A DNA stretch of 6,073 nt, from NCBI GenBank assembly GCA_021796015.1, contig JAJYOT010000068.1, positions 1 through 6,073 of the forward strand, in the 5' to 3' direction. Each line of letters opens with the position of its first letter. The stretch's first letter is position 1. A program made the position numbers and the translations under genes. The notes under the pieces were generated by a model. That model searched no databases and had not been told where the DNA came from. It worked only from the letters and a program-made list of their open reading frames with translations. This stretch comes from a bacterium. GTDB lineage: Bacteria > Elusimicrobiota > Elusimicrobia > UBA1565 > UBA9628. Shown in pieces: positions 1-6,073 of this stretch.

Positions 1-3000
1 ATGATTGGCCTCAAGAACCTTGCGGGTGTCATCCTGAATCTGGGAAATCGCATGCGAGGTTTGGTGTAGCGCGCTGTCGTAAGGGCTATTGAGTTGTCCC
101 ATCCATGACAAAAGTTCGGATTTCGTGCTATTCAAACTGCTCATCGTGTTTTGAAGCGCCGTCATCATCGAATTCATCGCCGTCAAATCGCCCTGATCAA
201 CGGTGACCCCCGAGCCGTAAACCTGATTAGCCATGGCCTGATAATAGGTGGAGAGAAGATTCACCGTCCCTAAAGACCCGGGATCGTATTGACTAATCTT
301 GATATTGTAAAAATTGATTCCCTCTTGGAGAACGGACTGCAAAGAATTGAGCATCGCGATTTGATTGGCGTAAACCGTCGCGGTTGGGGGGCTATTGCCA
401 CCTGAGTTGATGTAAGCCTCGTCCTGCTTTAATTGCGCTTGAGCGCTGTTTAAAGCGGCGGTTGCATCGTTTAAGAATTTTTCAGCTTGGGGAATCTCGG
501 TCGCGAGTTCCTGCTGGGAGCTCTGAACCGTCGAAAAGGAATAGAGAAAGCGCGCGATTGAGAAAGAAATCGAAGGAGAATTGGCGCTGCTTCCGGATGA
601 CGGCGCCAAGATTTTGGCCGCGGCCAAGGCCAAAAGGGCCAACTGTTGAGCGTTAGAAACGGTCGGAGACGGCTGATGACCGGTTTGAACGGCGAGACCG
701 CCCCCGCCGCCCACATTAATTGAAGACGCTGAGCCCGCTTGGGCCGCGATATTTTTCAGCTCGGAAGCCAAACCGGTTAAATTCCCGTTGTTAGTCACGG
801 AGAGAGAATAAATCTGATTATAGCCCGCTTGACTCGCCGCGACATTGGTCGGCAATTGATAGGACGAAAGATTGTATTTCCCGCCCGACAAGGTTTGGAT
901 TTTCGTTAGGATTTGGTTAAGTTGCGCATCTTGATCGTTGATTTCCTTGACGCGCTGATCCATTTCAGTCGTGTAAAGGGTAATTTTTTTCGGGAGGCTG
1001 TATGGCCCGCCGCCGGGATAATTACTGTCCTTCAAATAATCTACGGTCTCATTCCCATTAAAATTCGGGTCTTTTCTCTCGTTGACCTGAGTCAGATTCG
1101 TTGAAACCGTCTGTTGAAGATTGGTGAAATTGGTCTGCCAAGATTGCAAACTCGACAAACTGCTGGCGGTGTTTCCGGAACTGCCGCCTAAAGAGATCAG
1201 CCCCCAAGGAATGGTTTTATCGTTGAGTTGTTGAGTTTGGGTAATCAGAGAATTTTCCGCGCTAAAAAGCTCTTGATAAGCTCCATTGGAAGACACCTGC
1301 TGAATGGAAGACTCTTGATAGGGAATGAGCGTGTTTTCCAAGGCGTTTTGAATGTTGTTCAGAGGCGAGATAATGTCGTTTTGAAGCAAATTTTCCTTGC
1401 GGTTAATAAGCGCCTGCACCGCGTTGGTCGGGGGATTGGCATTGGCATTGGGATATTGGGCCACGAAAGCCTGATCGGCCCCAACATCGTTGATGATATT
1501 TTGCACCATGTTGACGGCCTGCTTCATGGCGGTCTGGGCTTGGGGAACGGTACCTCGAAGCGCGCTTTGAATGGTCGTCACGGTCGTCTGGGCCTCGCTT
1601 CCTTGAATGACCAGCCAAGCCGCCTGCGGCAAGAGAGAAGCGATTTTCACCAAATCCAGGGAAGCCTGAAAAGCCTGGGGTGTTCCGTTATTGGGTATCT
1701 GTGCGTTTTGAAGAGCCGTTCCATAATTTTGAACCGCGGTTTGGAGTTGGGTCAGAGTCAAACCCGAAAGCCGGGGCAAGCTCGGCCCTCCAGCCTGACT
1801 GATTTGGTTGGCCATTTGATCCATTTGAGAGGTAATGGAGTTAATGGATGATTGCGCTTGGCTCAAGGTTTGGCTCGCTTGGGCTTCCCAAACCGGCAAA
1901 GACTGAGGATAAGAACGCCCAAATTCATCGGTCACCATCGTCTGATTATTGGGGTCTAACATCGCCGCGACCGAGTTAAGGTCCTTTTGAAAAGTATTGA
2001 GTTGCCCTTCCCAGTAAGACTTTCGCGCGCTTAAAATTTCGCTAAAGCTCATCGAGTTGGAAATGCCCGGGCCGCCCGGAACGTCTTTAATAATGACTGG
2101 CCAGGCTTGAGTAGGCGCCGTCTTAATTTCGCTGAGGCCATTCTGCGCTGATTGAAGATTGGTCTGGACCTCGGTCAAGATATTTTTAAATTCCTTGAGC
2201 GAAAATGCCGAGGGATTGTTGGGATTTCCGTTCGTACGCCATTGAGACACCTGTCCCAGTTCCTGCAAACGCAGTTGAAACTTCGCCTCCAAAGCCTGCG
2301 CCTCGGAATCAAAACTTCCGCTCGTAACTCCTTCATGAGAGGCAATGGTCGCCATAACCGAGGGAAGCGCGCCTTTGACGGAAGTGAAAACTTGGACCGC
2401 GGAAGAAGCTTCGCTAAAATCGGAAGAGAGTTGATTTTGTTGGGTTTGATCGGCCTGGGTCTGCTGAGTCGCTTCCTGCTGCCATTGCGGAAGATTAGAC
2501 TGCGCCTGTTGAGCTGCCGCTTGGTTTTGTTGCGACAAGGTCTGGGACTGGTCTATTTTCTGGATGTTGGTATTCAAAAGACCTTCCATCCCGCTGATCG
2601 CGTTTTCCGCCGCGTTAATTTCGCGAAGGCCTAGAGCGAAATCCATGACCGCCGAAACCTGGGAAAGGCCTTGAATAAAATTCATCATATCCTGCCCGTT
2701 CCGGCGATTATTCAGAGCGCTCTCCCGCGCCTTGGAAACGACTTCAAGCACTTTTCCAGTCGCGTCCCGCATTTTCATCTGGGCCGCGGCATTGGTTCTG
2801 AGAGTTCTAATCTCCTTCACCAAGTTTTCGATTTTATGATCCACCTTCAAATCTTCGGGGGAAAGGGGACGTTCGCTCGGGACGTTTCTCCCCACCTTGC
2901 GGTCCAGATTGCTCAATACGGACTTGATCATTCCAGGACGAATTTCCTGATCCTCGGCATAACCGATGCGATTCTCCGGGCCTCTGCGTTTTTTTGCATC

Positions 3001-5382
3001 CATCGAAGACAGATCTTTCAGTTTTTGCTTCAATTCGTGAAGATGTTGGTCTGAATTTGAGGCAGGACGGCTTAAATCATGGTTTTCTGAAAGCTTTGAA
3101 CGGACATAACGCTCGTTTTGAGCCTGTCGTAATTTGGCCAACCGCGCTCGATAGGCCTTGATTTCACCCGGGGTCAAAGGCCGGTTTTGAGTTTTGAGCG
3201 CCGCCTCGTCTTTATGAACCGAGGCCAAATCTTTTTGAAGCTTCAGTTCTTGCGCGCGCGCGGCTTTCATCTCGTCCTTAAAATTTCCCGCCGATTTCTC
3301 AAGTTCTTTAAGGCGAGCGTCTATTTCCTTGGGAGTTTTTTTGTAAAGCTCGGAGTCAAACGGAATCGGCTTACTGGGAGCGGAAGCCGCCGCTACCACG
3401 CCCGCGGCCGCAGCGCCGGCGGTACGGGAGTTGAGAGTGTGCATGACCGCGTCCGACAAGTTAAATCCCAAGGCCGATTCAACTTTGTAGAGAAGGACAT
3501 TCCCCCAGGTAATCGCTCCACCAAAAGGAATCACGCTTTGACCTTTAGGGGCTTCAAACGCCGAGAAAAGGCCGTGAAAGCCGTGAAAGTCGTGCCCCGT
3601 AACCGCATGCCAAGAAGGAGTCAGGCTTGTATCAATCTGGGCTCCGTAGGAAAGAATTCCTTGAATCTCGGAACCGACGGTCAAAAGCCCCAGGAAAAAC
3701 TTAAGGTCCTGCCAAATGAAGAATTTCCAAAACTCGCGCGCGAAAACGGCCGAGGCCATGGCCTGGGTCCAACTTACGGAATCTTCGGGATGTTCGGCTT
3801 CAAGACGCCGGCGATGCCAATCCACCGACTGGGGCAAGGTAAAAATGGTCGAGAGAATAAAAGTATTTAATATGGGGCCAAGAACCAAATCCTTCATCAA
3901 GGCCTGTGTGGCAGCGGCTACAATGGGCGCAAAAACTCCACCCAAGAAAGGAATCCCTGAAATGAAAACAGGAAGGCCGTTGGCGGCCGTAACCAACAGC
4001 GGCCCCATCACGGGAATAGATAAAAGACTTAAGTGGAGAATCGCGACCCCCGGAGCCAAGGCGCCCAAGATTCCCATCGCCACCGCCGAAGCCACCGCCA
4101 TAATGAGTCGGCGTCTTAAAAAGGCCAAAAGCGGCAAGGGGGCGACATGGCCAAAAATTCTCACCAAACGACCCGGCCCGGTTGAGAGAAAACGAGAGGC
4201 CCAGGTTTCGCCGTTTCCTGAAATCGCGCTTTCACGCAAAACGCGGCGGAAAAATTGCTCGGCGTTTTGGGTCTCGACGACCAGCCCGCCATCGACGTCG
4301 GCCAGACTCAAAAAATCCTCGGTGGAATGGGCGAAGGTATAGCTGATATTCTGCCGGAAATAACCCAAAACGAAAACGTCAAACAAATGATACGGGAACC
4401 GGACAAAAAAACCCAAGAGATGCTTCTGAATCTCGAAGGTTCTTTTCAGCCGGCCCTTCCATCCCGGCTCGTAATGCAGATTCGCCAATTTTTGAAATCC
4501 AACATGGTATTTTTGCGCGTCGAAATGCTGAAAGCGCTGGGCGTTGAGCTTTTGAAGCCCCAGATAAACCGCGTCCCACTCGGCATGAGGAGAGTCTTCT
4601 TTAAGCCCGACCTTGGACGCGAGTTCTATCACGCGCGCGCGCGTAATATGGAATTGACGGGAAATTTGATCGATGATTTGGGGAGTCTCGGCGTTTAAGG
4701 GCAGACGGGAAAGCTCGGAGTCGTGCTTAAGGCCGACGACCTTGCGGTATCCGAGCATGTTCTCATAAAAAATCGAAACTCCCGGAGGGCCTCTGGGCGC
4801 TTCCGGCGGCAAGGCCGCTTGGGAATCGCCCGGAGGCGGCCCCATCGGCGGACCGCCGTTCCCAATTTTTCCCGCGCCGTCAAAAAGCGCCCGGCTCGCC
4901 AAGGCCGCGGACTCGGGTGAAGAATTCGCAATTCTGTTTTTTTCTTCGTCATTCCGGCGCAAGCCGGAATCCAGACCATCGCTAACGGACTGGACCCCGG
5001 CTTTCGCCGGGGTGACGACGGGAGAATTGGGGACTGTCCCTAACTCCCCAGGCCTGGTCTCCACCCCAATGACCTTTTGCGCTTGACTCGCGGATTTCTC
5101 TGGAGAAGGTTGGGAAGACGTTTCAATTTTTTTCGCTTCGCTCGGCAATGGTTCCGAAGGCAAAGCCGCGTTCGGAGGAGGAATTTCGGCTCCCGATAAA
5201 GAAGCCGCCGAAGGATCCAGCGACTGATCGGGAAGAGAAAGTGGGTTTTGGAGCGGGTCTGGGGCATCTTCTTTGGGAGCGTCCGCGGCTAAAACGGCGT
5301 AAAAACGGGACCCCGGAGACAATAAGATCAAGCTGAGGGCCAGAAATATGGAGAGAAATTGCTTGATCTTTTTTTGAATCAT
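1..5382 (-). CDS. Giant exported/envelope protein of unknown function (3' end outside window)
   Basis: The frame starts at ATG 5382-5380, stays open for 1794 codons and runs off the left edge, so the C-terminus is missing. I chose this start because it is followed at once by a signal sequence (KKIK, then a hydrophobic core, then AVLAAD). An in-frame TAA lies just upstream (5395-5397), and the next Met is near residue 182. Layout in approximate residues: signal 1-33; Pro/Ser/Ala linker 35-205; soluble segment 205-405; several hydrophobic helices 408-516; mixed segment with a His cluster 520-655; Ala-rich hinge 655-670; charged coiled coil 675-890; Gln-rich 935-984; Gln/Asn/Ser/Thr-rich helical region with ~300-residue internal repeats from about 1094 to the edge. 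I see no cysteine. No enzymatic motif or known family is recognised. The signal peptide and coiled coils suggest a structural role at the cell envelope or surface. A tape-measure-like protein was considered, but the signal peptide argues against it. The frame is near certain; the role is inferred. Confidence 0.93.
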   Translation of the reverse strand, partial: MIQKKIKQFLSIFLALSLILLSPGSRFYAVLAADAPKEDAPDPLQNPLSLPDQSLDPSAASLSGAEIPPPNAALPSEPLPSEAKKIETSSQPSPEKSASQAQKVIGVETRPGELGTVPNSPVVTPAKAGVQSVSDGLDSGLRRNDEEKNRIANSSPESAALASRALFDGAGKIGNGGPPMGPPPGDSQAALPPEAPRGPPGVSIFYENMLGYRKVVGLKHDSELSRLPLNAETPQIIDQISRQFHITRARVIELASKVGLKEDSPHAEWDAVYLGLQKLNAQRFQHFDAQKYHVGFQKLANLHYEPGWKGRLKRTFEIQKHLLGFFVRFPYHLFDVFVLGYFRQNISYTFAHSTEDFLSLADVDGGLVVETQNAEQFFRRVLRESAISGNGETWASRFLSTGPGRLVRIFGHVAPLPLLAFLRRRLIMAVASAVAMGILGALAPGVAILHLSLLSIPVMGPLLVTAANGLPVFISGIPFLGGVFAPIVAAATQALMKDLVLGPILNTFILSTIFTLPQSVDWHRRRLEAEHPEDSVSWTQAMASAVFAREFWKFFIWQDLKFFLGLLTVGSEIQGILSYGAQIDTSLTPSWHAVTGHDFHGFHGLFSAFEAPKGQSVIPFGGAITWGNVLLYKVESALGFNLSDAVMHTLNSRTAGAAAAGVVAAASAPSKPIPFDSELYKKTPKEIDARLKELEKSAGNFKDEMKAARAQELKLQKDLASVHKDEAALKTQNRPLTPGEIKAYRARLAKLRQAQNERYVRSKLSENHDLSRPASNSDQHLHELKQKLKDLSSMDAKKRRGPENRIGYAEDQEIRPGMIKSVLSNLDRKVGRNVPSERPLSPEDLKVDHKIENLVKEIRTLRTNAAAQMKMRDATGKVLEVVSKARESALNNRRNGQDMMNFIQGLSQVSAVMDFALGLREINAAENAISGMEGLLNTNIQKIDQSQTLSQQNQAAAQQAQSNLPQWQQEATQQTQADQTQQNQLSSDFSEASSAVQVFTSVKGALPSVMATIASHEGVTSGSFDSEAQALEAKFQLRLQELGQVSQWRTNGNPNNPSAFSLKEFKNILTEVQTNLQSAQNGLSEIKTAPTQAWPVIIKDVPGGPGISNSMSFSEILSARKSYWEGQLNTFQKDLNSVAAMLDPNNQTMVTDEFGRSYPQSLPVWEAQASQTLSQAQSSINSITSQMDQMANQISQAGGPSLPRLSGLTLTQLQTAVQNYGTALQNAQIPNNGTPQAFQASLDLVKIASLLPQAAWLVIQGSEAQTTVTTIQSALRGTVPQAQTAMKQAVNMVQNIINDVGADQAFVAQYPNANANPPTNAVQALINRKENLLQNDIISPLNNIQNALENTLIPYQESSIQQVSSNGAYQELFSAENSLITQTQQLNDKTIPWGLISLGGSSGNTASSLSSLQSWQTNFTNLQQTVSTNLTQVNERKDPNFNGNETVDYLKDSNYPGGGPYSLPKKITLYTTEMDQRVKEINDQDAQLNQILTKIQTLSGGKYNLSSYQLPTNVAASQAGYNQIYSLSVTNNGNLTGLASELKNIAAQAGSASSINVGGGGGLAVQTGHQPSPTVSNAQQLALLALAAAKILAPSSGSSANSPSISFSIARFLYSFSTVQSSQQELATEIPQAEKFLNDATAALNSAQAQLKQDEAYINSGGNSPPTATVYANQIAMLNSLQSVLQEGINFYNIKISQYDPGSLGTVNLLSTYYQAMANQVYGSGVTVDQGDLTAMNSMMTALQNTMSSLNSTKSELLSWMGQLNSPYDSALHQTSHAISQIQDDTRKVLEANH
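187..1206 (-). repeat. Diverged protein repeat, copy B (with ~50-residue insertion)
   Basis: Residues about 1393-1732 repeat the landmarks of the preceding unit. They are W1393 then L-I; DPN at 1438-1440; YP...SLP at 1455-1464; Y1521 then NNG at 1531-1533; IPQAE at 1630-1634; and GGNSPP near 1661-1666. The spacing is 295-301 up to NNG and then grows to about 351. The difference is explained by a Gly-rich insertion around 1555-1610 that contains GGGGG at 1558-1562. A further copy may start near residue 1733, but too little is visible. Confidence 0.5.
1207..2103 (-). repeat. Diverged protein repeat, copy A (~300 residues)
   Basis: Residues about 1094-1392 align in order with residues 1393 onward at a spacing of about 300. 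Shared landmarks in copy A are W1094 then V-I; DPNN at 1143-1146; YPQSLP at 1158-1163; Y1220 then NNG at 1231-1233; VPQAQ at 1279-1283; and NANPP followed by a Gln/Leu-rich helix near 1314-1334. Identity between copies is low, so this rests on the ordered landmarks and similar composition. The unit is predicted mostly helical and is rich in Gln, Asn, Ser and Thr. Boundaries are approximate. Confidence 0.5.
2431..2580 (-). other. Gln-rich segment of the giant protein
   Basis: Of residues 935-984, 19 of 50 are Gln, with the remainder mostly Ala, Ser, Thr, Asn and Asp, for example SQQNQAAAQQAQ (950-961). It joins the coiled-coil region to the Gln/Asn/Ser/Thr-rich repeats. It could be an extension of a polar coiled coil or a flexible linker. 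The DNA is not a simple trinucleotide repeat (CAA and CAG are mixed), so recent slippage is not evident. Confidence 0.6.
2713..3345 (-). other. Charged coiled-coil region of the giant protein
   Basis: Residues about 680-890 are rich in Lys, Glu, Arg, Ala and Leu with heptad-like spacing, as in EIDARLKELEKS (685-696), KAYRARLAKLRQ (742-753) and DHKIENLVKEIRTL (848-861). Almost no aromatic residues are present. An Ala-rich hinge (AGAAAAGVVAAASAP, 655-669) precedes it. A motif RPL(T/S)P followed by an acidic-start helix occurs twice, at 734 and 838. This suggests two related rod modules about 104 residues apart. Confidence 0.6.
3835..4161 (-). other. Hydrophobic multi-helix segment of the giant protein
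   Basis: Residues about 408-516 are strongly hydrophobic with few charges after an RRR at 423-425. Candidate membrane spans are about 426-454 (IMAVASAVAMGILGALAPGV onward), 455-474, 476-494 and 499-515. Short Pro/Gly turns separate them, and polar WHRRR-type sequence follows. This could be three to four membrane helices, which would anchor the protein after its export signal. It could instead be a buried hydrophobic domain or an insertion segment. I recognise no family. Confidence 0.6.
4631..4644. repeat. Alternating CG tract, ACGCGCGCGCGCGT
   Basis: This is a 14-bp perfectly self-complementary alternating purine-pyrimidine tract containing six CG dinucleotides, inside the giant gene, where it encodes T-R-A-R-V (residues 247-251). 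A shorter GC alternation lies at 3252-3262. Such tracts favour Z-DNA and replication slippage, but here the reading frame is intact and no function is implied. Confidence 0.7.
4946..5018. repeat. Inverted pair of REP-like hairpins inside the coding frame
   Basis: Two 29-bp arms, 4946-4974 and 4990-5018, are inverted copies of each other with 5 mismatches, around a 15-bp spacer. Each arm is itself a hairpin. Arm 1 has ATTCCGGC / GCCGGAAT around GCAA. Arm 2 has ACCCCGGC / GCCGGGGT around TTTC, which reads GAAA in repeat orientation. Four of the five mismatches form two compensatory pairs (T-A in arm 1, C-G in arm 2); the fifth is in the loop. The sequence type (CATTCCGGCG...CGCCGGAATG-like) is a widespread bacterial interspersed repeat. 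It often leaves peptides such as PAKAG and SGLRRND in predicted proteins, and both are seen here at residues about 122-146 of the giant protein. The element sits in the Pro/Ser-rich linker and keeps the reading frame open. Confidence 0.85.
5027..5043. repeat. Imperfect GGGGAC/GTCCC palindrome beside the REP pair
   Basis: TTGGGGAC (5027-5034) and GTCCCTAA (5036-5043) are inverted copies around a single T, with one mismatched pair (5029/5041). The palindrome lies 8 bp beyond the REP-like pair and encodes part of GTVPNSP in the giant protein. GGGGAC-N-GTCCCC palindromes recur as dispersed repeats in several bacterial groups, some near REP-associated (IS200-like) transposases. Assigning this copy to such a family rests on memory and one imperfect example, so it is tentative. 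Confidence 0.45.
5284..5382 (-). other. Signal-peptide coding segment of the giant protein
   Basis: Residues 1-33 have a basic n-region (MIQKKIKQ), a hydrophobic core (FLSIFLALSLILL) and a helix-breaking Pro-Gly at 23-24. The polar end is FYAVLAAD. A signal peptidase I cut after A32 (V-L-A) or A33 fits the small residues at -3 and -1. No lipobox is possible because there is no Cys. The mature chain would begin with acidic, Pro-rich sequence (ADAPKEDAPDP). The alternative is an uncleaved signal anchor. Confidence 0.75.
5379..5382 (-). promoter_or_regulatory. ATGA stop/start overlap (translational coupling)
   Basis: The TGA stop of the membrane-protein gene (5381-5379) overlaps the ATG start of the giant gene (5382-5380) in the tetranucleotide ATGA. 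The 25 bases upstream of this ATG (GCCGATTTAATCTCGCTTAC and flanks) contain no purine-rich Shine-Dalgarno-like run. Initiation on the giant gene therefore most likely depends on ribosomes terminating on the upstream gene. No separate promoter is visible between the two genes. Confidence 0.8.
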
Positions 5383-6073
5383 GCGTAAGCGAGATTAAAT
5401 CGGCGCGGCAAGTTGAAAGCTAGTGGGCCCTCCTTTTTACCGCCGGCATCCGGACGTTTGAGCGCGCGATACGTGATGAAAGAAAACAAAAATTGTAAAA
5501 CGTTCGACGCCGCGACGAGAACCAAATCGATGTGTTTGGCCGGATTCTGCCAAGCCTGGGTTCCCCCCCAGACCACAAAACACGCGGCAATGAGGCAGAA
5601 AATTAAAACAAACCCCGGGGCAAAACTATTTGGTTTTTCCCCCCGCTTGATGGTCATCAAATCCGGAACAAACAAGGACAAATAAAAGCCTTGAACCAGA
5701 ATCTGAATTCCCGCGCTAATCAAAGGCAACGGAACTGGGAAAACCGATGAAATCAAAGAGGGCATGAAAGCGGCGAGACCAAAATACATTCCAAAGCCCG
5801 CGGCAATAAGAAGAGGCGCCAAGGCTAAGGTCATTTGAAGAGAACGGTCCGTTCGAAGTTCGTTCAACCATTTCCTCAGCCAAGACCCGTCATGGGAAGG
5901 AACGCTTGGCTGGGTTTTTTCCTTTGGGAGAAATTTCGCCAGCAAAATTCCCGCGGCCAAAACGGCGGAAACCGACAGGCACTCCGAACCCCACAAAAAT
6001 TTATCGGCCGCGGTCTGAGCCGGAGCGACGATGAGCCCGACCATGAGATTGGCCGCGATCACCCCGTAAGTCC
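5379..6073 (-). CDS. Multi-pass membrane protein of unknown family (5' end outside window)
   Basis: The frame is open to the right edge and ends with TGA at 5381-5379. At least 227 residues are visible counting from an internal GTG at 6062. The codons upstream of that GTG (T-Y-G) are still open and the sequence there is already membrane-like, so the true start is probably outside the window. Counting from that GTG, hydrophobic segments lie at about 1-15, 29-46, 77-100, 109-132, 147-170 and 179-201. A charged, soluble loop (about 47-75, with WLRKWLNELRTDR) separates the second and third. The C-terminal tail is basic (LKRPDAGGKK, then LPRRFN), which would suit the cytoplasmic side. The pattern suits an integral inner-membrane protein such as a transporter fragment, but I recognise no family signature. 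It contains three Cys, unlike its neighbour. The 4-base ATGA overlap with the giant gene indicates co-transcription and coupled translation, and perhaps a shared envelope function. Confidence 0.85.
   Translation of the reverse strand, partial: TYGVIAANLMVGLIVAPAQTAADKFLWGSECLSVSAVLAAGILLAKFLPKEKTQPSVPSHDGSWLRKWLNELRTDRSLQMTLALAPLLIAAGFGMYFGLAAFMPSLISSVFPVPLPLISAGIQILVQGFYLSLFVPDLMTIKRGEKPNSFAPGFVLIFCLIAACFVVWGGTQAWQNPAKHIDLVLVAASNVLQFLFSFITYRALKRPDAGGKKEGPLAFNLPRRFNLAYA

Noticed and set aside
1435..1452. Hexanucleotide run ATTGGC x3 (last unit ATTGGG)
   Set aside because: Three short units encoding NANAN are too few to claim a phase-variable or functional repeat.
1228..1851. 207-residue plus-strand frame
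   Set aside because: It is antisense to the continuous giant frame. Its His/Gly/Arg/Leu-rich composition is what the reverse complement of Gln/Asn/Ser/Ala codons produces, and no domain is recognisable.
3187..4342. Two overlapping plus-strand frames (3187-3870 and 3716-4342)
   Set aside because: They overlap each other and lie antisense to the giant gene. They are basic, low-complexity translations with no recognisable motif.
4695..4979. Minus-strand frame beginning MVWIPACAGMTKK
   Set aside because: This peptide is the other-frame translation of the REP-like arm, a common source of spurious predicted proteins. The frame lies wholly inside the giant gene on the same strand.
4946..5018. Transcription terminator interpretation of the hairpins
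   Set aside because: The stems are GC-rich but sit within an open frame that continues for 1600 codons. The inverted duplicate arrangement fits a dispersed repeat better than a terminator.
1..5382. Phage tape-measure protein
   Set aside because: Length, coiled coils, a hydrophobic segment and Gln-rich sequence resemble one. However, the clear signal peptide, Pro-rich linker and coupling to a membrane-protein gene, with no phage genes nearby, argue against it.
6060..6062. GTG as the start of the membrane-protein gene
   Set aside because: The frame stays open to the window edge and GTG lies inside a hydrophobic stretch, so an internal Val codon in a 5'-truncated gene is more likely.

Overview
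The window is almost entirely one strand and one protein. Reading the minus strand, a membrane-protein gene enters from the right edge and ends at 5379. Its stop overlaps by 4 bases (ATGA) the start of a giant reading frame. That frame runs 5382 -> 1 without a stop and leaves the window on the left after 1794 codons. I checked the frame codon by codon and found no in-frame stop. There is no intergenic stretch of note, no RNA gene, no CRISPR array and no transposase gene. The many medium-length frames on the plus strand are antisense shadows of the giant gene.

The giant protein has an N-terminal signal sequence and then a Pro/Ser/Ala-rich low-complexity linker (about residues 35-205). Next come a soluble segment, an unusual cluster of hydrophobic helices (about 408-516), a charged coiled-coil region (about 675-890), a Gln-rich stretch (about 935-984) and a long Gln/Asn/Ser/Thr-rich helical region to the window edge. 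The last part looks like at least two diverged copies of a ~300-residue unit. I see no cysteine in all 1794 residues. I do not recognise the family, and no catalytic domain is visible. The architecture suggests a very large exported or envelope-anchored structural protein. The upstream gene encodes a multi-pass membrane protein of unknown family, probably co-transcribed and translationally coupled with it.

The most distinctive DNA feature lies inside the linker. A pair of inverted REP-like hairpins (4946-5018) is translated in frame, with an imperfect GGGGAC-type palindrome (5027-5043) 8 bp away. These look like interspersed genomic repeats that landed in, or were absorbed by, a tolerant part of the coding sequence. 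The two hairpins differ at paired stem positions in a compensatory way, and both carry GNRA-type loops when read in repeat orientation.

The organism is a bacterium with roughly balanced GC (about 50% by eye). Giant, low-cysteine, coiled-coil-rich exported proteins and dispersed REP elements would fit poorly characterised phyla such as Elusimicrobiota or Omnitrophota. That is an impression, not a demonstration, and the window alone does not identify the lineage.
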